Assembly: GCA_036937835.1 (NCBI GenBank)
Contig: CM072876.1
Span: forward strand, 12,899,501-12,963,500
Length of the DNA stretch: 64,000 bases
Direction: 5' to 3'
DNA from: Pampus argenteus
Lineage: Eukaryota; Chordata; Actinopteri; Scombriformes; Stromateidae
Part shown: piece after piece, positions 37,101-46,400 of the stretch
Layout: the number at the start of each line of letters is the position of its first letter
Numbering within the stretch: position 1 is the stretch's first letter
Translations under genes and position numbers: made by a program
The notes under the pieces: model-generated
Database searches by the model: none
What the model was told of the DNA's origin: nothing
The model's input: only the letters and a program-made list of their open reading frames with translations

Positions 37101-40095
37101 TAGAGACACAGACACTCACACTGTTCATCTGTCTGTCTGAGTCTATGTAGAAAATACATTTAGTTTCAGTTTTATTCTCCAGCCTTAAATAGTGCTGAAA
37201 ACAGAGAAAAATGTAGAGTTGCAAAGATTAATTGGTTGCTTGATCAACAGATCAAATCAACTATTTTAATAACTGTGTAATCCTTTGTCATTATATATAT
37301 ATATTTGTATTTAAATTTCTTAAGGTTTTAGACTGTTAGTCATTAATAGAGATCATATGTTAATTCTGTTAAAAAAATATTTAATATTCTATTAAATGAT
37401 TGTTTTATGTCATTGTCAGATTAATATCTTTGGGTGGCCATTAGAAGATAACCATTTTTCTTCTGGCATTTCATTTTCCAAATGAATTCTTTAATTAAAA
37501 GAACAGATATGCTGCCTTAAACTACTGTGGTTCATTACAGGGTTTTGTAAAAAATTTCCTTTCTGAAGTTTTGAAACAGTGACTACCATTTCTAGAACGT
37601 AATATTTTATTGCTCACTTAAAGGATGATATTAATATAATGTTTTTGTTTTTGTTTCCCTCGTCACCATTAATAGAGAATATTTTAGAGCAATAAGTGTT
37701 TTTGTTTTATTTGTCAGTTTAATGTGACTATCAAATTTTTTTTGTTATTTTGCATTTATCATGTTGGCTAATTAGGATGATGAGGTAAAGTGTTTTCATT
37801 TTGATGGGCTTTGAAGCTCACGCTGAACTGCACCTCGTTGTGTTTGTTCTCAAAGTTAAAAACTAATAGAAATCTGTCATGTTGAGCTGCTCGTTCATTG
37901 TGGGGTTTTTTCGGACTTTTCTGATTTTTAAGTCGCTGTAGTTCTATTTCCATCATGTGAATTAATTTATTGCTTTCAGACGTCGTCCTCCGTGCTGCTG
38001 AAGCTTCATATTGTCTCTTTCCAACAGTTTGTAATAAGTAATAATTGTGCAAAGTGAACAACTGTCCCATTAAAGAATAATTTGCTCCACATTTATGTCA
38101 TGTTGAAAAAAGCATTTCTAACAGCATTTCCCTAAAAAGCTGTTGTCATCAGGAGCCCACGTTTACGCCATCGTAGCTCCTGACTGTGGCTGAATATATT
38201 AGTGGGTTTATCATTTTCATTTTGTTGCACTCTGTCGTGACCAACTGTGTTTTCATCTTTGTCCGTTCAGGCCACTAAAGAGCTGAAACAGTACGACAAC
38301 AAGATCATCGAGTGCACCTTCGCCAACAACACCTGGGTGTTCATGAGGCAGAGGGTCGACAAAAGCTTCCCAAACTCGTACGAGACAGCCATGGGTGAGA
38401 CTTCATTCTTCCCTGCGCTGCAGTTGTTCATAATATCTCACTGTCTCCTCTATCGCTGTCTGCATCTGAGTGAATAGCAGCCAGTCAGCCTGCGATTAAT
38501 GGATCATTTTATCTATATTTCACATCAGCCTCCTGTTTGTACATCATCATTTTTTACTGTACGTGTTGTTCGATGTTCGTCAATATTTCATGTTAAAGCT
38601 GCACTAATCAATATTTTGATATCAGCAATGCGATCATATGACTGTGCAATGTGAAGGAGGGTGGGGGTCACTCATAGAAACGTTATCAGCCGACTCAGTT
38701 TTCAGCTCATTATGTTTTTTAAGTTCACCAATTTAATGTCGTGGAGCATTGATTTGAATACGTTTCTGTATAATACTTATTACTTTATATATTTTTAAAT
38801 CTTTAACATTTTTTTTTTTTTTAAATGATTAGCCCCAAATTATGGAGGGGCTGATTGTTACTGATCTTACATCCAGTAAAAAAAATGCGCAGCTGTAGCA
38901 GCTTAATGAAGAAACAAAAAACAGAGAGAATAAAGAAAGCATGAAAAAAATAATAGTTCACCACAGTAATAAACCTTTTTTTGTAGCACTTTATACTTTA
39001 TGGTGCTACACAAGAATGCACATAGCAATAAGCAATAAAACCAAGACGCGTGTCACTTTGTCACCAAGACAAGTGAGAAAGAATACATTTTAAGAATGAG
39101 TTGAATTGATAGAAAATATAGTCCTGAATCATTGAGCGTCAGATCCTCGGGCGGGCTGTTGTGCAGCCGTGGAGGCCTGCTGGATATAGTACCTTTCATC
39201 TAACATCTACACATGCAGCGCTGTATTTCTCCCCCCCGTCCCGAGCAGATAAAGCTGTGTTCCATGTAGAAACTGGTACGAACTCTTCTACATGGTGTTG
39301 CATCACAGCTTAGTCATGACTCTGTGTGTGTCCTTAAATTTCAGACTGATAGCGACAAAACCAGTTTCTCATTTCTAGCCGATTTTTAGCCCGCTGAAAT
39401 GACAACTGATACAGATTTTATCAGCTATGACTAGCTTGATAACTCGTGTAAATTCTGCCTGGCATTTTAACGTCAAACGGAGCGCTGAAACTGCTGCGCC
39501 CCTGTAACATGCTGCTTTTGTATATCATAATACAGTCTGATATGATGTTATTATGTTCTAATACAACCCTGCTATTCTAACGTAGCCTTTAACCCCACAT
39601 AATGATGTAGTTTTCTTATCAGCTAAACTCTGAATATCTGGGTTGTGGATTGTTGCTGGGACATTTGAGGACGTCACTTTGGGCTTTTGGGAAACAGTGA
39701 TTGACAGTTTTTACCATTTTCTATTAAATTCGTTCTGATTTATCCAGATTAATCAATTGTTAATTGCAGCCCAAAAATATATATATATGTGCTTCAGTTA
39801 CCGGTAATTAAACATTAATTCAATGTTTCAAGCTGCTGGAAGTTCCTGTCACCATCTCTCTAGTAACTTCCTTCCTCCTGTTTGTGTCTCTCTGTTTGTT
39901 TGTGTTTGTGTGTGTTTATTCCGTCTCTCTCCAGCTGTGTGTAAAAGCATCCAGGAGCCCGTCACGAAGGAAATCCTTTTGGAGTACGTGGACCGCTGTT
40001 CTCAAGGAGTCCAGAACCGGAAACACCCACCAGACCCAGATGCTGAGTTAATGCCCCCTCCCCCCCCAAAGAGACCCAACCGGGCCATCCCGTAG
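3966..40095 (+). CDS. rngtt: mRNA-capping enzyme (RNA 5'-triphosphatase/guanylyltransferase), 3' part, six spliced exons
   Basis: This is the 3' part of the gene for the nuclear bifunctional capping enzyme, which removes the gamma-phosphate of nascent pre-mRNA and transfers GMP to form the cap. Six exons with GT-AG borders join in phase to give 228 residues ending at TAG 40093-40095. The product closely resembles the end of vertebrate RNGTT (about 600 residues). Visible nucleotidyltransferase features in order are SVRNKPFFD, motif IV DGLIFQP, motif V LKWKPP, motif VI WVFMRQRVDK, and a proline-rich basic tail PPPPPPKRP. The N-terminal phosphatase domain and the KxDG lysine motif that forms the enzyme-GMP bond must lie before the window. 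Every splice junction keeps frame and no exon is broken, so the gene looks intact. Identification is from remembered family sequence, and the exon borders are read directly. cnr1 lies about 20 kb downstream on the same strand. Confidence 0.96.
7585..7838 (+). repeat. SINE-like retroposed repeat with ATCTTAA tail
   Basis: The 3' part (GAATGCAGAGGATAAATATC, then AATGTATGCGAGTGCTG, then GACAATAAATAAATCTTAAA) belongs to a repeat widespread in fish. It ends in a short tandem tail of ATCTTAA units at about 7815-7836, typical of SINE/LINE 3' ends. The 5' border is uncertain. The 71-codon frame across it is not a gene. Confidence 0.5.
11230..11256. repeat. 27-bp near-perfect palindrome
   Basis: Two 13-bp arms, CCTCCACCAGAGC and its exact reverse complement, flank a single central A at 11243. 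Lies within rngtt intron A-B. Confidence 0.95.
12128..12280 (+). repeat. Fish interspersed repeat (GCAAGGAAAAACTTCC type)
   Basis: CAGCAAGGAAAAACTTCC, AACGGGAAGAAACCTCGAAC and GAAGCAGGCTCTGGGTG match a repeat seen in very many percomorph genomic sequences. I cannot name its class with certainty. Confidence 0.5.
12463..12488 (+). repeat. T26 homopolymer
   Basis: An uninterrupted T run, followed shortly by an A-rich tract. Confidence 0.97.
15680..15885 (+). repeat. GGCTGCAAC-type dispersed repeat, interior fragment
   Basis: Interior motifs AAAACATCTGGAAATGGTGAA and GATGTCCTCAAATGTCTTGT are those of the family. Both ends are poorly preserved. Confidence 0.45.
17681..17749 (+). CDS. rngtt: rngtt coding exon B (motif IV)
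   Basis: This 69-nt exon follows a pyrimidine-rich tract ending tatttttcag and precedes the donor GTAAGC. It is phase 0 at both ends and encodes 23 residues, LLEGSFTSQVSHEVDG then LIFQPCG. DGLIFQP is capping-enzyme motif IV, which helps bind nucleotide and metal. The exon is too short to stand out as an open frame and was found by reading the splice signals and the expected family sequence. Confidence 0.95.
18817..18839 (+). repeat. A23 homopolymer
   Basis: An uninterrupted A run. No recognisable retroposed sequence directly precedes it. Confidence 0.97.
23231..23475 (+). repeat. GGCTGCAAC-type dispersed repeat, diverged copy
   Basis: It starts AGGGCTGCAACTGACATTTTT and ends near CGATTAATCCATTATCAAAA and TAGTTGCTGATCAG. 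Both motifs are typical ends of the family. The interior is diverged. Confidence 0.5.
24505..24593 (+). repeat. GGCTGCAAC-type dispersed repeat, right-end fragment
   Basis: CACTATCAAAATAGTTGCC then AATTAATGTTCTGATTAAC and finally TTGTTGCAGCTCTAA match the right end of the family. It contains a small palindrome, TTGATCAATTGATCAA. Confidence 0.5.
26900..27000 (+). CDS. rngtt: rngtt coding exon C (motif V)
   Basis: This 101-nt exon follows tccctgcag and ends with GG before the consensus donor GTAAGT. It begins in phase 0 and ends two bases into a glycine codon. It encodes RYKAGRCDEILKWKPP and then NLNSVDFRLKITKVGGEG. LKWKPP is motif V, which contacts the GTP phosphates. The exon lies on the strand opposite the chance frame at 26761-27243, which is not a gene. 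Confidence 0.95.
27585..28045 (+). repeat. Fish interspersed repeat (ATTGCCATGAAATTTG type)
   Basis: ACAACTATTGGAGGGATTG, CCATGAAATTTGATTCC, GCAGATGTTAGCGCGCTAAC and GCAAAGCACCGCTGTGCC appear in the order typical of a dispersed repeat abundant in fish. A 19-bp inverted repeat lies inside (27678-27739). Confidence 0.55.
29861..29890 (+). other. rngtt: Candidate 30-nt cassette micro-exon in rngtt
   Basis: The segment follows a T-rich tract ending TGTTTATCAG and precedes a full GTAAGT donor. It is 30 nt long and free of stops in the phase set by exon C. Inserted, it would add about ten residues (PQPKSILLKM) between GGEG and LLPQ. Known vertebrate RNGTT proteins, as I recall them, lack such an insert, so it may be an unused pseudo-exon. 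Confidence 0.2.
31607..31673 (+). CDS. rngtt: rngtt coding exon D (start of the OB-fold part)
   Basis: This 67-nt exon lies between acceptor tctttgtag and donor GTGAGA. Its first base completes the glycine codon begun in exon C. The remaining 22 codons read LLPQTVGLLYVGSYDRPFAK and then MK, matching the vertebrate RNGTT segment after GGEG. It ends in phase 0. An optional 30-nt exon may lie between exons C and D (29861-29890). Confidence 0.94.
31817..31885 (+). mobile_element. Partial copy of the AGGAATAG MITE-like family
   Basis: TTAAAGGAATAG at 31817-31828 is identical to the left end of the 35.3 kb copy and continues TTTGACATTTTGGGAAATA. Similarity fades after about 70 bp, so this is an end fragment. 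A different repeat family follows from about 31930. Confidence 0.6.
31930..32358 (+). repeat. GGCTGCAAC-type dispersed repeat, near full-length diverged copy
   Basis: The left end (GGAGCTGAAACAATGTCAATT and the following TAACTGATTAGTCAAACAAC) and the right end (AATAATTAACAGCG and AACAATTGTTGG near 32320-32352) are roughly inverse to each other. This is the layout of a fish repeat family whose ends read GGCTGCAACTAACGATTATT. Divergence is high and exact ends are uncertain. Confidence 0.5.
35312..35799 (+). mobile_element. MITE-like element with TTAA-flanked AGGAATAG ends, full-length copy
   Basis: The left end reads TTAA then AGGAATAGTTTGACATTTTGG. The right end is the inverse, with CTGTTCCT at 35788-35795 followed by ATAA, giving imperfect terminal inverted repeats over about 25-30 bp. 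The interior contains GCCAGGCTAGCTAATT and GCAAAGCTAAGCTAA, which belong to a repeat I recognise as very common in fish. It is about 488 bp including flanks and has no coding capacity. The TTAA flank suggests a piggyBac-like target, but this is not proven. Confidence 0.7.
37213..37272 (+). repeat. Short GGCTGCAAC-type repeat fragment
   Basis: GTTGCAAAGATTAATTGG and TCAACTATTTTAATAACTG resemble the joined ends of the family, as in a deleted copy. Low information because of its length. Confidence 0.3.
38271..38394 (+). CDS. rngtt: rngtt coding exon E (motif VI)
   Basis: This 124-nt exon follows ctttgtccgttcag and ends one base into an alanine codon before donor GTGAGA. It encodes 41 residues beginning ATKELKQYDNKIIEC and containing WVFMRQRVDKSFPN. 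WxxMRxRxDK is guanylyltransferase motif VI in the OB-fold, needed for the nucleotidyl-transfer step. Its base composition is more GC-rich than the flanking intron, as expected for a constrained exon. Confidence 0.96.
38395..39934 (+). other. rngtt: rngtt intron E-F (1.54 kb)
   Basis: This is the shortest complete intron in the window. It contains an inverted-orientation fragment of the GGCTGCAAC-type repeat at about 39645-39774 and a short TA run after it. The 3' end is pyrimidine- and GT-rich before the final acceptor. Confidence 0.92.
39645..39774 (-). repeat. GGCTGCAAC-type dispersed repeat fragment
   Basis: Read on the minus strand it begins GGGCTGCAATTAACAATTG and continues with ATTAATCTGGATAAATC, a family end. 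The + strand contains GGACATTTGAGGACGTCAC, related to the family interior. Confidence 0.45.
39935..40095 (+). CDS. rngtt: rngtt terminal coding exon F
   Basis: This 161-nt coding part of the last exon follows the acceptor tctctctccag. Its first two bases complete the alanine codon of exon E. It reads VCKSIQEPVTKEILLEYVDR, a less conserved linker, then DPDAELMPPPPPKRP and NRAIP before TAG. The linker and last residues differ from mammals (human ends near KRPRPLT, from memory), which is normal for this tail. An in-frame ATG at 39823 upstream is intronic and is not a start. Confidence 0.96.
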
Positions 40096-40336
40096 CCCCC
40101 GGGCAGCCAGGCCCCTCTGGACTGCTCTACAGTCACAGTGTACATGTACATCACCAGCCGCATCAGCCCCACCTCCAGAAAACCCAACATTTTAAGGCTT
40201 TCTTACCCTCAGCACATTTGCTTTATCAGTGTGAAGCTGTAAGGACTTGAGAAACCTTTTAATTGACCGCCTCCACGTCATTAAATTACCTTGTGTAGAC
40301 TTCTTTGTAACTTTATTTGCTGGTGTTCTTATTAAA
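40096..40336 (+). other. rngtt: rngtt 3' UTR (proximal form)
   Basis: This sequence follows the TAG at 40093-40095 up to the first credible poly(A) signal. The length is inferred from that signal, and longer forms are possible. No recognised regulatory element is seen in it. Confidence 0.6.
40331..40336 (+). terminator. rngtt: Candidate poly(A) signal of rngtt (ATTAAA)
   Basis: ATTAAA, the commonest variant of AATAAA, lies about 236 bases after the stop. A G run and a GT-rich tract follow from about 40357 to 40400, which suits a downstream cleavage-factor element. Cleavage would be expected around 40350. Confidence 0.6.
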
Positions 40337-41930
40337 ATGAAAAACATGATGCTTAGGGGGGCGTTTTTTTGTTTGTTTTGTTTTGTTTTGTTTTTTTCCT
40401 ATTTATCTTTTTTTTTTTTTAAGTCTGAGCTAATTGGTATTCATCAACAGGGACATTGTTATGGCTTCAGATAACACCCGGCGGTGCAGACCTTGTTTAT
40501 GTTTTGTCAACTAGTTTCTTATTTGTACTGAAAGATGAGTAAACATCATCAAAGCTCAATCTGCTGTTTTAATGGAATTCAATCAAGAAAAACATTAGAA
40601 AACTCTTTCCAGATCTCCCTGAGATCCATGCAGCTACAGAGGTTTTGGGTTAGAAGTCCTTTTATATTGCGATCAACCCATGACGTTCACTCAGGGGTTT
40701 CCAAATGTTTTCTTAAACAAAAAATCACAATCGCGTTTAAATCTGAGCTCTCATACGAGTTTGTGACACAGACTAACGACTAATTAGTTAAAACAATGAA
40801 ATTGAGCTAAAAAAAAAAATTTGGTGACAATTTTAAGGGAAAACAAACATGAAGTGTGTTAGTTGTTTGTTTTCCACCACGAGCTGCCAAACCTGCTTCA
40901 ATGCTCCTGGATATAGATTCTTCTAAAAGATACCTTATCTGTTGTTTAATGATGGTGATGGAGAGCATTGTTGTTGTTTTTACAGAATCTCACATGGTGT
41001 TCAGCTGGGTTAATGATCATCAGTGAGTATTATTTATGTATTCAGGTCTATTGTCTGTGTTTCTGGTCTGGTATGTTAAAGTCATAAAAAGCTAAAATGA
41101 CGCGTCTGTAGTTGAGCTTGAAGCTCAATTCTTGACTTCAGAAACGGCATTTGACAAAACGATCTTGCATTAAGGTCTATTTAGTTGTGATTGTGGAGCT
41201 TTCGATCATATCTCATGCACTATAAATGTCCAGTGATGACTGCTGATGAATATCATGTCATATGATCAAAAGCGCCTCACAACAGCTACTAAAAGGACCT
41301 CAAGTAGAGATTATTTAGTCATAACAAGCTGTTACGTTCCAGCTCTTAAATGCTTGTGTTGCAGTTGACCTTGAAGAGAATTCCCCGTCAGATATTTAAA
41401 AATACTCATCACTACTCCTTTATTTTAATCCCAAAGGAAAATCTTGTTGCCAGGGAACACTTTTTCCTCTTTCATTGTTGCCTACGTTGTTGCTAGGAGT
41501 GTCGGCCCATCTGCACTGTTCATCACTACACTGTCTGCAGAAATGATTTACTCTGCAGCTTTTCATGCTGCAGATTAGCAACAAGAGAAATTCTTGGTTT
41601 GGTTTAGACTCTGTCGACCGAGTGAAATCATGTCTTTCAGTTTCACTTACTTTTTTAAATTTTATTTATTAACCAAGAAGCTACTAAATGCAACAGAAAT
41701 GATTCAACATTCGGGGGAAGAATGGAAGGTGTGAATTTTAAAACAATTGTGTTGAGGAAGTTTCGTTTTGAAATCTGTGTTTCTGCACTTCCATGTAATC
41801 ATTTTTATTTTTAGGCTCCAGAGTCTGAATTTGTGTTCATTTTAAGATGCAGGTGACGGCATCGGTTACTAATGCAGCGAGGAGAATTAAGATCGGGAGC
41901 TAGAGAATGATTGTAAGTCAGTGGAGTATA

Positions 41931-41949
41931 ACACACACACACACACACA
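41931..41949 (+). repeat. (AC)n microsatellite
   Basis: About nine AC units downstream of rngtt. Confidence 0.95.
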
Positions 41950-42117
41950 GGAAGGTGTCACAAATCAAGTGTGTGTATGAGTCCCTGTTTGTTAGTGCCT
42001 GAGGTGACTGTTCTCCTTATAGCAGAGATAGATGAGCTGTACTCCCAGGGCTCTCTCCCCCTCTGGCTACACATGAAAGCTGGCTGACTCTCATCAAAGC
42101 CACGCTCACCTTTCTTT

Positions 42118-42154
<37 letters not shown>
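42118..42154 (+). repeat. (TTG)12 microsatellite
   Basis: Twelve perfect TTG units. Apparent N- or T-rich open frames on the opposite strand are only this repeat translated. Confidence 0.97.
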
Positions 42155-43416
42155 GAGGATGCTTCCAGTTAAACATCGCCATTCTCTTTTAACAACTGCA
42201 GGATCCACAACAGCAACAAAAACAAACATCTATATAATTTTTTCCTTCTGCCAAACTTAAATCCTACTCACTGAAATTCCATCTTTAAACTTACTAAACG
42301 TATCTGATCTAATCCCAACCCAAACCTGCTTTAATCCAAACCCCTGTGGCAAAGGGGGTTTTCTGCATCACTCTCGTTGTGACAACATCCGGCTCCACAC
42401 AAGGATGTAAGCTCAAAGAAACGCATGAACAGCAATAATTTTGTTTTTCGCCGGGTATGTTTGTGCCCCCCCACTGAGTGCAGGAGGAAACAAAGTGAGC
42501 CCCCGTGTGACTGTATGGATCTACTATAAATGTAAACACTGCGCTGTCGTTGCATGAGCACAGGTGCTGCAGCAGAGATTATGAGACTCGCTCTTTTTCA
42601 TGGCTCAGGTGTGGGAGCCGGGGAGCCGCCAAGCTCCACAGCACGGTATTAAATCAGCAGAGACGACTTGCAGGCCATTATCATCTCAATATCATCTGCA
42701 TTCTGAATAATGTATTAATGTGATACTGTCTCCGCCATCAGAGGAGCAAAGATGAGCTTTCCGTGCAGCTCTCACCAGCCTGTGTACTGACATTGTTTTT
42801 ATTTGTCCCTGCTTTAATGATATAAGGACTTAGTAGTGATAATAAAGTCAAGCAGGTCTGACCTGATTAACGCGCTGGAAATGCTAATTTCAAATATTTT
42901 TCAGTGCTGCAGTCAGTAAGGCACGGTGCCACAAATCTATTATCACATTCTCTTTCTCATAAGCTCTTCTCAGGCGTGATGCCATTAGGCAACAAATGAT
43001 TCCCATTTGGTGGAGAGAATGGCGATGAAGTTGCCACACTCCTCTGTCTCCCTCAGAAGCAGCACTCAGGAGGTGGTTGTTTGAGTTTCTAACAGCACGG
43101 CGAGGCTGCCGTCGCCATGTTCATGCGAGAAAAGAAAACTACGGTTAGATTTGCTTGCTGTTGCATTTCTAAAGTCTTTACTTTTAGGTCACCATATTTA
43201 GATACTAATGTGACTTTTTAATTTTTTAGTTATGAGAGGATTTGTTTAATTGGATCACTCAGAGGTGGGTGAATACAGAGCAATACGAAGTTATTGCCAG
43301 CTGAAATCCAAACGTACTCGCATAGACTGAATTAATAGCAGCTATAATTCAGGAGATAATGGATAATGGTGAAGGTCATTATTATTATATGATGGGCGGG
43401 GTCAGCTAGATATTGT

Positions 43417-43434
43417 ATGTATATATATATATAT
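43417..43434 (+). repeat. (TA)n tract
   Basis: Alternating A and T, about eight units. Confidence 0.9.
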
Positions 43435-46400
43435 CCATCAGCTTAAGGTGAGTCATCTAAAATAATGTATGGTTTTACAGGAAAAGAAGGACTTTTATAC
43501 TTTACCGATTGCTGATATTTAGCAATATCGCTAAATATACGATACACAAGACAAACCCTGAGCAAAGTCACGTTTATTTGGAAGAAAAAAGGTGTGATTC
43601 AATTTTGACCTTCCGTAATTTTGACCTTATTGAATTCCCAGCATACAGTGTGCCCGCATTAACTCATAGCTAATACGTCACACATGTTTGTTGGCCCACT
43701 GGACTGATATTTAGCAACAAATTTCCTTTAAATGCATTACGTTTTGTTTGTTTTTTTGTTGCATATTGTTTTAAAATACCTTAAACGGGCTTTTTAAGGT
43801 CTAAGCTCCAGCACTACTGCAATGTTTAGTAAGGACGACGTTCTGTAATGATGAAGAGCACCGTTAAATGCAGCTGAAACACACAAACTGCACCCTTAAT
43901 GACTCTAAAAGATTTTGAAAATGTCGGTCATAAAACAAACTACAGCTACTGAGTGAATGTGTCCCCTAATGCTGATATTCTCACATGCACCAAAGTTAAT
44001 GGAGTAAAGGAAAAGCATAAAAAAAAAAAAATCTCATTCTTTAATTTTCTGGGTTTTTACTCTTCGGTTGCCAACGGGGAGAAAAAAATCATTGACTTTA
44101 AACAAACTTTGTTGGAACTGCGGAAAACGTATTGGAAAAGTGATTTGGTGTTGATTACAGTAACGTTGGTGTGCTGAAGGAACAGCGCTGTCCATTACAG
44201 TCGCTGGAGATGTCCTTGGAGGAAAAGATTAAAGGGAAATTCAATAAAAAAAAAAAAAGCCTGACCTTTTCAGTGTAAATTCAGCCATGTAGGCAATCGT
44301 TGCCATTTATTTCCCTGCTGCTCCGCATCCTGGGGCTTTAATAGCGCAGCTGCTGAGCAAATCATACAAACAGAGAAAAGAGCCAAATAACTACACTTCA
44401 ATGGGAGTTTTTACACCTCGAAGTTAGTTTGGTAGAAATACTCCTCAGCCTGTGAAAGAGGTTGTGTAATATCCACTGTGGATGATAGAAAGCTCTCCAT
44501 GTATTATTATGACTATTGTGGTCAAAGATGGAGATCAATTAGCAGAGCAGATGGGGTTTTTTTAACGAGCAAATTGAAAATGTGTCATATTTCTCTGCAT
44601 CAGGATTTAGTAACATTTGAATCTGATGAAAGTTGGTGGATTGCTGAGTCGCTGTCAGTCACTACAAGTCTGGGGGATGTGGGATTAGAAAGAATCCAGG
44701 TTACCAGATCTTTGTAGCCCACATTAGCTGCTACTAGTATAACACACTACAATCTGTACGAAGATGGAATTATTAAAAAATGATATCTCTGATTCCATTG
44801 TGAGTCTGACATTATAGAAGTGCAACACTAACTTACGTTTCTCAAGTTCTCTTTTTTCATCCTTCACACAGTTATTTCCCTCATTTTTGTGTGTACACTG
44901 TCACTTTGTGCCGTGCACCGTTCTCCTCATTTGTACAAGGTGGCATAGAAGCTACTAAATTCTCGGGGAGAGATTAGACGCAGCTGGGAGGAGGCTATGA
45001 AAGCAGGCTTCTGCCATCTGGTAGGAACGCATATAGACACCTTGTATGACATTGTTTGTTTTCAAGCTGAACCCTTGTCAATAGAAGTGCAGGATTACAT
45101 GTCTGGAGTGCTCTTTTATAACATTTGGCTGTATGCAGTTTTTCCTCTTTGGTCCACACTTCACAGAGCATTACCTTTGTTCAAGGGACATGAGATGAGA
45201 TCAATCTCTGCTGTGAGGATACTTAACGACAGCGAGTTGGACATGCTTTACTTTAACAGCATCCTCCATCCACAACAAAAGCACCATAAAATGTGTTTTT
45301 CTTTTCCCCTCACGGCTTCAGCCATCAGCCTCGTGCTCTTATATTGTCTCAATATGTAAAATTCAAAAGTTCCAGTAAATAATTCAAACCCTTCCTGAGA
45401 ACAACGGTTCTGATGAAGAGATTTTAGGTCTGGGTCCGGACAGTCGAGTGGCCTCTCACTCTTTCTTTCTCACTTTCTCCATCCTTGCTTCTGTTGGATC
45501 TGTTGCCCATGGTAACCAACATGGCGCTCTGATGCTCCTGCACCAGGCATCATTGCTATAGTTTAACAAAAATAGCAAAAATCTCTCCCGTTAGTTGAGA
45601 AGACTTTTCTGTAAATTGAGACTTTGAACTTGTCTATGGAGAAATAGAACAATGCAATGCAGCTGGTTCACTCTTTAAATTTTAAAGCAGCAGAATCTGG
45701 CAGAACTTTTTCTTTATTTTTTTTAAGCTCATCTTATCAGCATAACAGAAACATAAACAAGCAGCAGTAATTAAGACCATGTTTGTTTCCCACTTAACAT
45801 TCTAGACATTGTGAGGAAATCCTCTTGGGGGAAGTGAGACATTTAAGCTAAACAAAATCAAATCCATCACGTGAACAGCATTGAACCCTTTGTCCCAGAG
45901 AAAGATGGATGGTAATGGATCCTGATGATCCTAAAGCATCGATGACCAGCCGCGTCGCTAAACATTTGCTGTCACTTTATATAATCTCTATCAGTACTGA
46001 AGTCCTTAAAATTCAAAAGAATGATCTTAAAAGTCCATCTTGCAGACATGAGGACTGAGTCCTCGCTGACTTCATTTATACATAGTGTAACAGGTCAGAA
46101 GTGTTCAAACTTATTGAATCAGATTTGTGGGGGCGATGGGCCACCAGGAAATAAAGAGGAGACAAAATGTGACACTTCAGCTTTCATGGGAGGGAATGAA
46201 AGTTCTTGAACTTTCTCAAAGTTGGCTATTTTTCACATAAATGTAGTTTCATTCGTTTAAAAAACATAATCCAGGCAGCAGTTACATTTGGTAATGCAAC
46301 TTAATTTGGGAAATCAGTCATTTCTAGGAGTCTGGGTTGCTGTTATAGTTAATTTGCTCTGTAAATGTTTCTCTGTCCATTAGCATTAACACTTATATAA

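Larger units (their letters stand above)
31674..38270 (+). other. rngtt: rngtt intron D-E (6.6 kb)
   Basis: This intron holds a partial MITE-like copy at 31817-31885, a copy of the GGCTGCAAC-type repeat at about 31930-32358, a full-length MITE-like copy at 35312-35799, and a short repeat piece near 37213-37272. Positions 33690-33900 are non-repetitive with TAAT-rich blocks. No coding sequence was seen. Confidence 0.9.

Noticed and set aside
39823..39934. ATG at 39823 as the start of a small separate gene
   Set aside because: The frame simply runs from the intron into rngtt exon F; the acceptor at 39934 and the phase match with exon E explain it.
41958..42229. Minus-strand frames with N- or T-rich runs
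   Set aside because: They are the translated (TTG)12 repeat.
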